Shown one piece after another: positions 1-7,708 of a stretch of 64,000 nucleotides of DNA. Both the position numbers and the translations under genes were made by a program. Numbering within the stretch: position 1 is the stretch's first letter; each line of letters opens with the position of its first letter. Source of the stretch: a virus; IMG/VR virus record IMGVR_UViG_3300025117_000049, positions 32,828 to 96,827 of that record. The stretch is one strand, 5' to 3'. The notes under the pieces were generated by a model, which was not told where the DNA came from, did no database searches, and saw only the letters and a program-made list of their open reading frames with translations.

Positions 1-314
1 CCATGATCAAGGTTGGTCCGGTTCCCATCCAGGAAGAACACAGACCACCTGGGCGGTTCCAGCAGACAATACCCCAGGGCCATTTCGGCCACGGCCATCT
101 CAGATGGTATGTAAACGGTGCCAGCCCGGACGGCCCATGGATGACCTGGAGCATAGGTGCGGCCCCTGTTAGAACCAGGCTCACCAGCTGTTACACCACC
201 TTTCCAATGGTTGGCCTCGGCCCTGGTCTTTCCCCGCCAGTAATGTCCCCGCCGCCAGTGCGACCCGGTCCTGACTGCCTCACCACAGCCGCATTCACAG
301 GTTTTGATGATCAT
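1..314 (-). CDS. HNH homing endonuclease, N-terminal part, cut by the window edge
   Basis: The reading frame opens with an ATG directly after the TGA of the upstream gene and stays open to base 1. The start has a CECGCG cluster and then a basic region rich in R, H and W, as phage HNH endonucleases often have. Near the edge it reads SEMAVAEMALGY and then FFLDGNRTNLDHG, which matches the family pattern of a conserved helix followed by a 'G-x-R-x-[DN]-N' block. The protein would nick or cut DNA as a free-standing mobile endonuclease. The catalytic C-terminal part lies outside the window. The family call is from pattern, not from a search. Confidence 0.6.
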   Translation of the reverse strand, partial: MIIKTCECGCGEAVRTGSHWRRGHYWRGKTRAEANHWKGGVTAGEPGSNRGRTYAPGHPWAVRAGTVYIPSEMAVAEMALGYCLLEPPRWSVFFLDGNRTNLDH

Positions 315-779
315 TCATTGTCCCTTATGGATTAACCGCAGGGCCTCGTCGTCAGAGATATCCTCTACGGCTTCATAGAATCTCTGGGCTGCTCCGTGAC
401 CACAAGGCAAAGTCATGACCGGATTAGCCAGAGAAAAAGGCACAAAATCATAGTAGGCCACTCGCCCACATATACGGCATTTTACCCATTGTCTTTTAAA
501 ACCTGATAATACTGGTGGGAATCCCATATCTGATATTTCTGAGATTTCTACCCTATCTCCAGCCGGCCCCTCCAGGGCGTTCTGCTCATTGGCAAACCCG
601 CACCGGTCACAGCCATCTCCTGGAAGCAGATACCGCCAATCCTCCTTGCAGGCACACTTTAGCAACCGGAAATAATGTAAATGACAGTAGAGCCTGCCGT
701 TGGCGATGTCCATGCCCGGCTCGTCACATCCGGCTGCCGAGCATGGCCCTAATGCATCAGCCCATCTTTTCTTGCTCAT
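315..779 (-). CDS. Cysteine-rich zinc-binding protein of unknown function
   Basis: The 154-residue product carries many paired Cys and His: CSAAGCDEPG and YCHLHY near the start, CDRCG in the middle, CRICG at about 100 and LPCGHG near 125. This looks like two or more zinc-binding units. No catalytic motif is visible. It has a strong GGAGG ribosome site and a CTATAATA promoter-like motif just upstream, so it is probably transcribed on its own together with the HNH gene that follows. Small Zn proteins like this recur on both arms of the genome. Function unknown. Confidence 0.7.
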   Translation of the reverse strand: MSKKRWADALGPCSAAGCDEPGMDIANGRLYCHLHYFRLLKCACKEDWRYLLPGDGCDRCGFANEQNALEGPAGDRVEISEISDMGFPPVLSGFKRQWVKCRICGRVAYYDFVPFSLANPVMTLPCGHGAAQRFYEAVEDISDDEALRLIHKGQ

Positions 780-786
780 AGAACTC

Positions 787-812
787 CCTCCTTATGCCCT
801 TATTATAGCCCA
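787..812 (-). promoter_or_regulatory. CTATAATA-type promoter motif (copy 1)
   Basis: On the minus strand it reads GGGCTATAATAAGGGCATAA and then runs into the GGAGGG ribosome site of the 154-residue Zn protein. The same block occurs at 1849, 60441 and 62097. A TATAAT -10 box with a half-palindromic CCTATA/TATAGG shape and no clear -35 box suggests an activated or phage-modified sigma-70 promoter. Confidence 0.5.
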
Positions 813-845
813 TTCTGCATCATATCTAAAATAATTAATTATTTA

Positions 846-876
846 TTTTGGCCCAGAATTTGTATTCTGGCCAAAA
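846..876. promoter_or_regulatory. Near-perfect inverted repeat between divergent genes
   Basis: The left arm TTTTGGCCCAGAAT (846-859) and right arm ATTCTGGCCAAAA (864-876) pair over 13 bases with one extra C and a 4-base loop. It lies in the 180-base AT-rich gap between the minus-strand Zn gene and the plus-strand terminase gene. The left arm is nearly the core of the late promoter element (TTTTGGCCCGGAAT), so this may be an operator for the same regulator, or a terminator used from either side. Confidence 0.5.
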
Positions 877-885
877 ATTAATATT

Positions 886-911
886 AGGGGTTTAGTCAGA
901 ATTAATTTATA
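886..911 (+). promoter_or_regulatory. Weak copy of the late promoter element
   Basis: It begins AGGGGTTT and ends AATTTATA with the same total length as the better copies at 6779, 13896 and 35601, but the middle is different. It lies 50 bases upstream of the small terminase gene. A separate TATAAT box at 945-950 sits only 12 bases before that gene's ATG. Confidence 0.35.
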
Positions 912-961
912 ATAAATTTCAACCAGAATTAATTATTGATGAACTATAATGGAACAGACCC

Positions 962-1840
962 ATGAGCAAGATACCCTATATGGAAGAACCAAAGAAACGT
1001 GGCCGCAAGCCCGGCAGCAAGAACAAACCAGGCCATAATGCGGGCAGACCCAGAAACGGTAACGGCAACGGAAGATCATATGGGGCGGTGGCGCCTAAGC
1101 AAAGTAACTCCTTGTCCAGGCAGAAATTACCCCCTACAACCGATTCTAAGCCTGTGTACGCCAATGATATGCCTAAGCCTGGCCCTATCCCAGGTAACCC
1201 CTTATCCCATCCTGTCCGGGTGGCATACGACACCCCTATGCCTCCGCAGCCTCCAGGCCAAGCCCCTCCCCCACAAGCCCCTGCTGGAGGCAATGGCAGT
1301 GGTAACGGTAATGTCCGCAAGCCCAGGATATGTGACAATCCGTTACCCAACCTGCCAGCCAAGGCGCTGCCGGCACCACCAGCTGGCTATAAGGTGATGG
1401 AGGCAGTAGCCCAGGCCGGATTGAATCCAGATTTGATCACTCCCGAGGAATTGCTCCAGGAGATAAAATACTTGTCCCTTAGTGACATAGCCGACTGGCC
1501 TGATTGTCCTGAATCATTCAAGGCCGCCCCGGTTGGGTTTCGCAGATCCATATCATCCCTGCAAGTGACCAAGACTGTGCATACATCCAAGGACGGGGCT
1601 ATCACCGAAACTGAACAAACCAAATTCACCTTGTGGAGCAAGCCCACTGCCCATGACCAGCTTATGAAATGGCACGGCCTCTATGCCAAAGACAAGACCC
1701 CGATCAACGCCCAGTTCAATCAATACAACCAGATGAACATTAGTGGCTGGGACCTGTCGAAACTGGGTGAGGACGAGATAGAGTTATTGCTGGACTTGAA
1801 GCGTCGGGCCGTCCTTGACCTGGAGGCACAGGCCAGTTAA
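962..1840 (+). CDS. Probable terminase small subunit
   Basis: This 292-residue protein begins with a basic, AT-hook-like stretch (KKRGRKPGSKNKPG, about residues 10-23). A low-complexity linker rich in P, G, N and Q follows up to about residue 145. The C-terminal half is ordered and acidic (ITPEELLQEI, LSKLGEDEIELLLDL). The basic DNA-binding start and first place in the late block, ahead of the large subunit, fit a small terminase that recognises the packaging site. No close family motif is certain. There is no good ribosome site before the ATG, and the TATAAT box only 12 bases upstream could mean a very short or absent leader. Confidence 0.5.
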   Translation: MSKIPYMEEPKKRGRKPGSKNKPGHNAGRPRNGNGNGRSYGAVAPKQSNSLSRQKLPPTTDSKPVYANDMPKPGPIPGNPLSHPVRVAYDTPMPPQPPGQAPPPQAPAGGNGSGNGNVRKPRICDNPLPNLPAKALPAPPAGYKVMEAVAQAGLNPDLITPEELLQEIKYLSLSDIADWPDCPESFKAAPVGFRRSISSLQVTKTVHTSKDGAITETEQTKFTLWSKPTAHDQLMKWHGLYAKDKTPINAQFNQYNQMNISGWDLSKLGEDEIELLLDLKRRAVLDLEAQAS

Positions 1841-1848
1841 GGCCAGGC

Positions 1849-1868
1849 GGCCTATAATAAAGCATAGG
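1849..1868 (+). promoter_or_regulatory. CTATAATA-type promoter motif (copy 2)
   Basis: It reads GGCCTATAATAAAGCATAGG and is followed by GGAAGGAG and the ATG at 1885. It matches the minus-strand copies at 787, 60441 and 62097 in sequence and in spacing to the next gene. Confidence 0.5.
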
Positions 1869-1884
1869 TGGAAGGAGATAAACC

Positions 1885-2124
1885 ATGAAAAACGAATGGG
1901 TCATTTGTCCTAATTGTAAAGAACCTATAGTCCTTGAAGATAAAAGCCATTTTATATCTCAGGCATCTATGGTGAAGTTGGAAGAAAGTGGCATTGCGGA
2001 AAAAGTTTATTACAAAGAAACCCCAGAACTTTTTTCTTATTCCGTAGCTGGAATAATTCACGTCTGGAATGGCCGCAACTGGCGCAAGACCACTCAAAAA
2101 TTTGATCCAGAAAGATATATTTGA
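1885..2124 (+). CDS. Small zinc-ribbon-like protein
   Basis: The 79-residue product begins MKNEWVICPNCKEPIVLEDK, a one-sided zinc knuckle (CPNC) with a beta hairpin. The start is nearly the same as that of the minus-strand protein ending at 49320 (EWILCPNC, then ITLKDK), so the two look like paralogues with different C-termini. A strong GGAAGGAG site precedes the ATG. The gene is AT-rich compared with the terminase gene before it. Function unknown. Confidence 0.65.
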   Translation: MKNEWVICPNCKEPIVLEDKSHFISQASMVKLEESGIAEKVYYKETPELFSYSVAGIIHVWNGRNWRKTTQKFDPERYI

Positions 2125-2139
2125 TGAAAAGGGAACAAT

Positions 2140-2454
2140 ATGAAAATTGGTGTTTGTTATAGAGGGGAGGTCGGCGGTTTTATCACTGCCGAAGATTACG
2201 ATGAAGCCATCAATAATCTTATGGAAGCTAAGAAGCAACTTAAACCGGATGGAAACTCCTGTCTGATTTGTGGTGCTAGTTGCCATCAAGCATGGGAGTG
2301 CCATCATAACCCCCTGGTGATGGCACGCAGGACTGCAAAGGAATTGGCAACCTACAGGTGTTTCTATTGTGGTCAATCCTTTACCGACCTTAATGATGCA
2401 AAAGAGCATTTTGGCTCACGAGGCGAAAGAGAACGTCCGGCTTGTGAAGGTTAA
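2140..2454 (+). CDS. Small Zn-binding protein, unknown function
   Basis: This 104-residue protein has a helical N-terminal half (YDEAINNLMEAKKQL) and then two cysteine pairs: CLICGASCHQAWECHH at about residues 42-57 and CFYCGQSF at about 77-84. The second is followed by a C2H2-like spacing to H90. It may bind nucleic acid or protein through two Zn sites. No known function. Confidence 0.6.
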   Translation: MKIGVCYRGEVGGFITAEDYDEAINNLMEAKKQLKPDGNSCLICGASCHQAWECHHNPLVMARRTAKELATYRCFYCGQSFTDLNDAKEHFGSRGERERPACEG

Positions 2455-2495
2455 TCGACTCCCGGCACCTCCACCAATTTTCAGGAGACCAAATC

Positions 2496-2633
2496 ATGTC
2501 TTTATTTTACTGGATTATTGCTGGCGCAGGATTTTTGGTGGGATTTATTGTCTACTGTCTTTGTATTATATCTAGCCGTTGTTCTAGGCAAGAGGAAGCC
2601 CTGGAGCAGCGGTTGTTGGATAATGGACTGTGA
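2496..2633 (+). CDS. Small single-span membrane protein, candidate holin or spanin part
   Basis: This 45-residue product has a short N-terminus, one clear membrane helix (about residues 4-25, WIIAGAGFLVGFIVYCLCII) and a charged C-terminal tail (RQEEALEQRLLDNGL). A CAGGAG site precedes the ATG. It lies just upstream of a muramidase-like gene, so a role in lysis is plausible, as a holin-type or inner-membrane spanin-type protein. It is too short to tell which. Confidence 0.5.
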   Translation: MSLFYWIIAGAGFLVGFIVYCLCIISSRCSRQEEALEQRLLDNGL

Positions 2634-2707
2634 AACGGAGGAACAATGAATAATCGTGATATTAACTCAGGGTTGGCGCCCCCGGCTGCCTACTGCTGAA
2701 AGCCGTT

Positions 2708-3193
2708 TTGCTTTGCGCCTTATTCACTGCTTCAATTTTAGTTCCAGTCCCGGCCAGCCAACCCACCCCTGCAGTCAGCTACATTGGCCCGCACTCAGGG
2801 GTGAAGCGCCCGGACTGGATCACCTTTACTGCCGCTATGGCAAAGCATTATCAGGTCAGGCCAGAGTTTGCTCTGGGAGTGGCCTTCGCCGAATCGAGCA
2901 AGGGTCGGGCTGATTTCAGGTTTGGCCGCGTGGGCAGATACTGGCTCCCCTGGGGAATTCACAACTATGTGGTCAAGGAGCGTGGGTGGCCAGTCTGGGA
3001 TATCTACGTACAGACCGAGGTGGCCATTCGGGCGCTGTCTGATCATATGGCCAGGGCCAAGCGCAGGCACCCTGGAATATCTACTAGCAGGGCTGAGGAA
3101 TTGGCCTTGCGCAAATACAATGCTTCATTCAATTCTGGCTATCTCAGGCGGGTCCGAGAGGGCGAACGCAGGTTTAGGAGTATGGTGAAATGA
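2708..3193 (+). CDS. Secreted lytic transglycosylase-like (SLT) muramidase
   Basis: The frame gives a hydrophobic signal-like start (ALFTASILVPVPAS) and then a lysozyme-fold domain: FALGVAFAESSKG contains the probable catalytic Glu in an 'AESS' motif, followed by WGIHN and a helical tail. It probably cleaves peptidoglycan during lysis or entry. The start is unclear. The best signal (GGAGG, ATG at 2646) opens a 17-codon frame, MNNRDINSGLAPPAAYC, that stops at 2699 one frame away. The muramidase frame has only CTG (2693, 2696) or TTG (2708) starts. Either translation is coupled from the mini-frame, or there is a frameshift or base-call error near 2690. Confidence 0.6.
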   Translation: MLCALFTASILVPVPASQPTPAVSYIGPHSGVKRPDWITFTAAMAKHYQVRPEFALGVAFAESSKGRADFRFGRVGRYWLPWGIHNYVVKERGWPVWDIYVQTEVAIRALSDHMARAKRRHPGISTSRAEELALRKYNASFNSGYLRRVREGERRFRSMVK

Positions 3194-3408
3194 AGGTTAT
3201 TTTTGATAATCTCCGTGAATTTAACTTGGCCAGGGACAGTTTTCTGTCTCAGGAACTGTTTATGGCTAAAATAACGAGGCTGGATTTTTCCAGGGATTTT
3301 GACCATCCTAATGAATTTAATGCAACCGGGGAAATGACTCCAGCTGATCAGAGGGCTGCAGAACAAATTATTAAGGATGATGCTTCTCCCATAGGTTCTG
3401 ATTGGTAA
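3190..3408 (+). CDS. Hypothetical protein, 72 residues
   Basis: Its ATG overlaps the stop of the muramidase gene (ATGA) and its own stop touches the ATG of the sigma-like gene, so it is translationally coupled to both. The product is charged and mostly helical, with no Cys and no membrane segment. The last third (TPADQRAAEQIIKDDA) looks like an amphipathic helix. Function unknown; its position directly before the sigma-like factor may hint at a partner or regulator. Confidence 0.55.
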   Translation: MKVIFDNLREFNLARDSFLSQELFMAKITRLDFSRDFDHPNEFNATGEMTPADQRAAEQIIKDDASPIGSDW

Positions 3409-4029
3409 ATGAGCCAAGATCATCCTTATATTCCAGCGACCAGGCCGGCCAGCAAGGAAGAGGCGGTCATGCTCTATGGCCCGTTTGTCGGTCACTGGGC
3501 CAACCATTATATGGCCAATTCCCCAGACGGTCTGCGTAACCTTGATGATCTGGTCCAAGATGGATGGTTGGGAGTCTTGGCCGCCTGGGATGACTATGAT
3601 CCGGCTAGGGGCATGACATTCCGCACCTACGCTACATATAAGATTCGCTGGGCCATATTCAATGGCGCTAGGGAAATGGATAGAAATACAGCCCGTCTGT
3701 ATGCGCAGAAGGTTCGGGGTACCGACAAGCCGGAGTATTATGCCCTGTTCAATCCTGTCAGACTGGATGACCCGCGATATGATGCTATGCAGGTTGCAGA
3801 GGAAGGCTCCAGTGCCCATGAGCAGACGGCCGCAGACGAATCATTCAGGGTCATGCTCTCCTTCATTCGCAAGCCCAGGATCAGGTGGGTCCTGGACCAG
3901 TATTACCGGGCCTGCCGTACCCTGAATGACATTGGGATTGACCTTGGGGTGTCCAGGGAGCGGGCGCGGCAGTTGTTGGTCCAGGGCCATGATGCGATCA
4001 GGACAAAACTGGAAAGGCAAAGAAAATGA
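3409..4029 (+). CDS. Phage-encoded sigma-70-family-like factor
   Basis: This 206-residue protein has a region-2-like block at about residues 40-95: LDDLVQDGWLGVLAAWDDYD, then MTFRTYATYKIRWAIFNGAR, as in sigma-70 region 2 with its core-binding helix and 'FRTYA' promoter-melting helix. A region-4-like helix-turn-helix lies near the end: TLNDIGIDLGVSRERARQLL. Regions 1 and 3 are missing or short, as in small alternative sigma factors. It would direct host RNA polymerase to phage promoters. The repeated late element at 6779, 13896 and 35601 is a natural candidate target (inference). Confidence 0.8.
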   Translation: MSQDHPYIPATRPASKEEAVMLYGPFVGHWANHYMANSPDGLRNLDDLVQDGWLGVLAAWDDYDPARGMTFRTYATYKIRWAIFNGAREMDRNTARLYAQKVRGTDKPEYYALFNPVRLDDPRYDAMQVAEEGSSAHEQTAADESFRVMLSFIRKPRIRWVLDQYYRACRTLNDIGIDLGVSRERARQLLVQGHDAIRTKLERQRK

Positions 4030-4136
4030 TTTTTTATGTTTATTGCCTTCGTAGGCCAGATAAGGCAGACCTATTTGATCCAGCTAAAAACCAACCTTTT
4101 TACATAGGTAAGGAATCTATCAGGATAGCCTATTAA
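4026..4136 (+). pseudogene. Remnant of a GIY-YIG endonuclease, N-terminal 36 residues
   Basis: The frame begins at an ATG overlapping the sigma gene's stop and reads MIFYVYCLRRPDKADLFDPA, then KNQPFYIGKE. This matches the start of the intact GIY-YIG enzyme at 7862 (FYLYFLRRPDKIDPLDLS, then KGQPFYVGKG) and stops soon after the YIG motif. It is AT-rich. It looks like the stub of a homing endonuclease that was lost from this position. Confidence 0.7.
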
Positions 4137-4149
4137 AAAAAGGAAACAA

Positions 4150-4953
4150 ATGTTATTGATTGATATGAATAATCTATGCATGCGAGAGGCATTCGCCAAG
4201 GCCGGCCTGACCCACCACGGCCGACCCAGCGGAGTCATATATGGGTCACTCCAACAGCTCCGATTGCTTATGGGCCGTTTCCCGGGCGAGATCATATGCT
4301 GCTGGGATGCCCCTCGCAAATCCCTGCGCCGGAGACAATTCTGGGCTGGATACAAGGCTAATCGTGAAGGCAAGGAACCATCAGAGGCTGCTGAGGACGC
4401 ATATCCCCAGATGGTTATGCTGAGGCAAGAACTGCTACCCCGCTTGGGCCTGCCCAACCAATTCCTGCAGGATGGCTATGAAGCGGATGATTTAATAGCC
4501 TATATGGCCAGAGAATCGTTTTATTGGGTTGACGGGCACAGGTTCGTCATTGCCTCTTCGGACAACGACCTGTACCAACTACTGGGCCCACGGATTTCCG
4601 TCTATGATTTGGGGAAAAAAGCCAACTACAGTTGGCAGAATCTGAAAGAAAACCATGGGGTATTGCCGGGCCAATGGGCGGAGGTCAAAGCCATTGCCGG
4701 AGATTCCTCTGATGGGATTGATGGCGTGCCTGGAGTTGGGATCAAGACGGCGGTGAAATATCTTCATGGGCAGGCAGGAGCCAAGGCAGTGGCCAAGGTC
4801 CAGGCCGCTACCGACATTATAGTCCGCAACCGCAAATTGATAATCCTGCCTTGGCCTGGTTGCGATCCTGGTCCGGTTCAGACCTCTCAATTTGATGAGC
4901 GGGAGTTCATGCGGATCTGTGCCGAGTGGGGGATCAGGAGTTTAGATAGATAA
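4150..4953 (+). CDS. 5'-3' exonuclease / flap nuclease (PIN and H3TH domains)
   Basis: The 267-residue product matches the 5' nuclease domain of DNA polymerase I and phage T4 RNase H. It has MLLIDMNNL with the first metal-binding Asp, CWDAPRKSLRRRQFWAGYKANR, YEADDLIAYMAR, IASSDNDLYQLL with the Asp pair, and then the H3TH hairpin AIAGDSSDGIDGVPGVGIKTA. It should remove RNA primers and flaps during phage replication. It is unusual to find it in the plus-strand block between the terminase genes, because the other replication genes are on the minus strand at the right. Confidence 0.85.
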   Translation: MLLIDMNNLCMREAFAKAGLTHHGRPSGVIYGSLQQLRLLMGRFPGEIICCWDAPRKSLRRRQFWAGYKANREGKEPSEAAEDAYPQMVMLRQELLPRLGLPNQFLQDGYEADDLIAYMARESFYWVDGHRFVIASSDNDLYQLLGPRISVYDLGKKANYSWQNLKENHGVLPGQWAEVKAIAGDSSDGIDGVPGVGIKTAVKYLHGQAGAKAVAKVQAATDIIVRNRKLIILPWPGCDPGPVQTSQFDEREFMRICAEWGIRSLDR

Positions 4954-4954
4954 G

Positions 4955-6472
4955 ATGTCCTCTGCCCAACCCCAACCAACACCCCAGCTCCCCAGTGAAG
5001 GTGAATTACTTCGGGAGTTGTGCAATCGCAGCTTCCATCGCTTCCTCCGGGAGTTCTGGTCTACAATCTGCCATGACCAATTCCAGGACAACTGGCATAT
5101 CCAATATCTCTGCAAAGAACTCCAACAGGTGGCCGAGCGGGTGGCCAACAGGGAACCAAACCCGTTTGATCTGATCATTAATGTCCCGCCTGGCACTACC
5201 AAGAGTATTGTCTGCTCGGTAATGTTCCCGGTCTGGTGCTGGACCAAGTGGCCATGGATGCGTTTCTTGACCTTCAGCTACAACCAGCAGGTGGCCATCA
5301 AGTCTGCCGACGGTTCCAAAAAGATCATTGAGTCAAGACTATTTCAGTCAGTCTACCCGGATATCCGCCTGCGCAAGGGCAAGGAGGGTGTGACTGACTA
5401 TGAGATCAGCATCCTTGGTCAATATGGCTGGGACCCGGCCGGTGGCGGTAGGTTCAGTTCATCCGTGGGTGGTTCAGGCACGGCCTTTCATGGGGACATC
5501 CTGATACCGGACGATCCCCTGAACGCAGAACAATCGTTTAGCTCACAGGAGTTGATGACTACCAACAGGTGGGTGGACCAGACGTTGCCCACACGCAAGA
5601 CGAACAAGGCTGTATCAGCCACTATATGGATTCAGCAGCGGCTTCATGAGATCGACCCGTCTGGCCATTTACTATCCAAAAAGAAATTGAAGATCAAACA
5701 TATCTGCCTGCCGGCCGACATCTCTGATCCATTATATGCCAACCTGGTTAGCCCTCCCGAACTGAAGCAATATTACAAGGACGGCCTGCTGGACCCAGTG
5801 CGTCTGGATCGCCAGACCATTCAGGACCTGGAGGAACGCCTGGGCCAATACGGAGCAGCCGCCCAGCTTGGCCAGAATCCCTCTCCGCCGGAAGGGGGTA
5901 TGTTCAAAGTCGACCGCTTTGTGATGGTTGATCGTATGCCGCCCGATGTTAGCGTGATCAAGACCGTCCGCTACTGGGATAAGGCAGGAACTGATCCAAC
6001 CAAAGAGAAAAACCAGGAGCCCGCCTACACCGTGGGGGTCAAGATGTCTTTGATCGCCAATGGAAAGTACCTGGTGTCGGATGTGGTTCGTGGCCGCTGG
6101 TCGGCTGAGGATCGAGAGGACATGATCCTGGCCACGGCCCAGGCAGACGGCAAGGACGTGGAGGTATGGACTGAGCAGGAGCCCGGTTCTGGAGGAAAGG
6201 AATCAGCTGAATTTACTGTGCGCAACCTGGCTGGGTTCTCCATCAGGGCGGAGCGGCCTGTGGGTAACAAGGTGGCCCGGGCTGATACGTTCTCTGTCCA
6301 GGTGAATCGCTACAATGTCATGCTGCTTAAAGGAGAGTGGAATCAGGAGTTCAAGGGCGAATATGGGTTCTTCCCCAATAGCAAGTTCAAGGATCAGGTG
6401 GATGCTGGGGCTGGGGCGTTTGGTAAGCTGGCGGTGCGCAAGCAGGTTCGGCTGTTGAGTCGGAGTAGATGA
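4955..6472 (+). CDS. terL: Terminase large subunit (ATPase and nuclease)
   Basis: This 505-residue protein has the packaging ATPase at the N-terminus: Walker A-like NVPPGTTKS at about residues 75-83 and Walker B with ILIPDDPLN near 183. The RNase H-fold nuclease follows, with VRYWDKAGT as the first metal-binding motif near 340 and D's spaced through VEVWTEQEPGSGGK. It translocates DNA into the prohead and cuts the genome. The length is normal. It starts two bases after the stop of the 5' nuclease gene. Confidence 0.93.
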   Translation: MSSAQPQPTPQLPSEGELLRELCNRSFHRFLREFWSTICHDQFQDNWHIQYLCKELQQVAERVANREPNPFDLIINVPPGTTKSIVCSVMFPVWCWTKWPWMRFLTFSYNQQVAIKSADGSKKIIESRLFQSVYPDIRLRKGKEGVTDYEISILGQYGWDPAGGGRFSSSVGGSGTAFHGDILIPDDPLNAEQSFSSQELMTTNRWVDQTLPTRKTNKAVSATIWIQQRLHEIDPSGHLLSKKKLKIKHICLPADISDPLYANLVSPPELKQYYKDGLLDPVRLDRQTIQDLEERLGQYGAAAQLGQNPSPPEGGMFKVDRFVMVDRMPPDVSVIKTVRYWDKAGTDPTKEKNQEPAYTVGVKMSLIANGKYLVSDVVRGRWSAEDREDMILATAQADGKDVEVWTEQEPGSGGKESAEFTVRNLAGFSIRAERPVGNKVARADTFSVQVNRYNVMLLKGEWNQEFKGEYGFFPNSKFKDQVDAGAGAFGKLAVRKQVRLLSRSR

Positions 6473-6490
6473 CATGAAGCGAGGAAAATT

Positions 6491-6715
6491 ATGACCATGT
6501 ATCATGAACCCATATTGGGTAAACCGGGACCGGTAGAAAAACCCATTTGCGTAGTTTGTAGCGGTGTTTTACAACCAAAGATGAAAACAGTTTTTAATCA
6601 TTTCATGGGGCCTCCCATTATTGGACCAGGCAGTCGAGAGCAATATGATACTATCCAAGATGGGTGGACTTGTCAAAAATGTGGACTTCATTATGATTTT
6701 CCTCCTCAGAAATAG
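6491..6715 (+). CDS. Small zinc-ribbon protein
   Basis: The 74-residue product has CVVCSGVLQ at about residues 17-25 and CQKCGLHYDF near the end, a two-knuckle zinc ribbon. The gene is AT-rich, stands alone between the large terminase gene and a strong terminator, and has a GAGGAAA ribosome site. Function unknown. Confidence 0.65.
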   Translation: MTMYHEPILGKPGPVEKPICVVCSGVLQPKMKTVFNHFMGPPIIGPGSREQYDTIQDGWTCQKCGLHYDFPPQK

Positions 6716-6739
6716 AAGTTAAGACGAACGATGATTTTG

Positions 6740-6774
6740 GGCCGGGGCCATCAACAACCCCGGCCAATTTTTTT
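6740..6774 (+). terminator. Rho-independent terminator
   Basis: GGCCGGGG (6740-6747) pairs with CCCCGGCC (6758-6765) around a 10-base loop, followed two bases later by seven T. It closes the terminase transcript just before the late promoter element at 6779. Confidence 0.9.
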
Positions 6775-6778
6775 ATTT

Positions 6779-6804
6779 AGGGGTTTTGGCCCGGAATATT
6801 TATA
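6779..6804 (+). promoter_or_regulatory. Late promoter element (copy A)
   Basis: The element is AGGGGTTTTGGCCC followed by GGAATATTTATA. It is almost identical to the copies at 13896 and 35601 and lies directly behind a terminator and before the head operon, as a promoter should. TATTTATA would be the -10 part and GGGGTTTTGG the upstream part. The TATTTATA box is the reverse complement of the T4 late box TATAAATA, which I take as coincidence. Confidence 0.7.
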
Positions 6805-6860
6805 ATTAATTCAACAAGAGGGCCGAGCCCAATGAACCCCCCGGATGAACCCTGACTAAG

Positions 6861-7508
6861 ATGGAAGATAAACGATCAGGACTGCATATTTATCGCAGCG
6901 GATATGCAGAATATTCTAATCCTTGCCACAACCCTGCTGGGCCTGGCGGTGGACAGTTCTGTGGGGGTGGGAGTGAGGGCAGGAGAAATTCAAATTCATC
7001 TGAATGGAAGCCATCTATGACTAAGGCCGAGGCTGAGAAATTTATTGAGGGGAGCAAATATACAGACAATGTTTATCATATGACTCTTTCGAAAGATACG
7101 GCCAAATCTATTGCTAAAAACGGGTTTGATCTTGAACGGGTTGTGTATGGACGCATGTGGGGTGATGGTGTTTATGCTGCATTAGATGTCAAGAGCGCCA
7201 ATCTTTATAGACATTCGGGCCGTGTTTCTTTAACAATGAAAATTAAAGTAGAAAATCCATATGTGGTTAAAAATGAAAAAGAATTAAACCATTTGATTTA
7301 TAAATCAGACATAGCAAAAAGAGCTTCACAATTAGAAGGCCCTGGAGTTGGGGCAGGAGCTGCTCTTGCCTTGGCAATGAAAGAAAAAGGGCACGACTCT
7401 TTTATTATTGATATGAGAGGTGGTCCTCGTTATGGAGGCCTTGAACAACGGGGCGGAAATCAGATTGTAGTTTTTGATCCTAAAAAAGTGGTGGTGATTA
7501 AAAAATGA
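6861..7508 (+). CDS. Tagged ADP-ribosyltransferase-like effector, stand-alone
   Basis: This 215-residue protein begins with a short GC-type leader, then the tag NPCHNPAGPGGGQFC (residues 20-34) and a Gly/Ser/Asn linker. The rest is AT-rich. It resembles PARP-like ADP-ribosyltransferase folds: VYHMT with His73 near the first strand, AKSIAKNGFDLE, then GDGVYAALD with Tyr105, and a late strand with GGNQIVVFDPKKV. The H-Y pair is the usual NAD-binding signature; I cannot place a third catalytic residue. It probably modifies a host protein or nucleic acid. Its stop overlaps the ATG of the 67-residue gene that follows, which may be its partner. Confidence 0.6.
   Translation: MEDKRSGLHIYRSGYAEYSNPCHNPAGPGGGQFCGGGSEGRRNSNSSEWKPSMTKAEAEKFIEGSKYTDNVYHMTLSKDTAKSIAKNGFDLERVVYGRMWGDGVYAALDVKSANLYRHSGRVSLTMKIKVENPYVVKNEKELNHLIYKSDIAKRASQLEGPGVGAGAALALAMKEKGHDSFIIDMRGGPRYGGLEQRGGNQIVVFDPKKVVVIKK
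6918..6962 (+). other. NPCH tag 1, long form
   Basis: It encodes NPCHNPAGPGGGQFC, with two Cys, one His and a Gly-rich centre. The portal and protease tags share this long form. It lies after a Ser and before a Gly/Ser linker. Confidence 0.9.
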
Positions 7509-7708
7509 GCCAGCAAAAAGGCTGTCCAACTTGTACTCATGTCGAAGGAATAACAGGAAAATGCAAAGCCTTTCCTAATGGCATTCCTGTGGTATTCACT
7601 TCTGGCCAATTCCTTCATGACAAGGTAGTTGAAGGACAGGTCGGTGATTTTGTTTATCAAAAAGCCCCTCAACAAACCTATCAAGTATATCGGGTTCCTC
7701 AGGAGTAG
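7505..7708 (+). CDS. Small Cys-containing protein after the effector; possible partner or immunity
   Basis: The 67-residue product has CPTCTHVEGITGKCKAFPNG, then IP, and later GQVGDFVYQ. I recall a widespread small phage family with the same C-x2-C, then C-x-AFP-x-GIP, then H and GD pattern, of unknown function, often near head genes. The ATGA overlap with the effector gene means tight coupling, as in toxin-immunity pairs. Immunity is an inference only. Confidence 0.55.
   Translation: MSQQKGCPTCTHVEGITGKCKAFPNGIPVVFTSGQFLHDKVVEGQVGDFVYQKAPQQTYQVYRVPQE

Noticed and set aside
6797-6804. T4-type late promoter TATAAATA
   Set aside because: The box appears only as its reverse complement relative to the genes, and the conserved part is much longer than the T4 box. 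The resemblance is probably chance.
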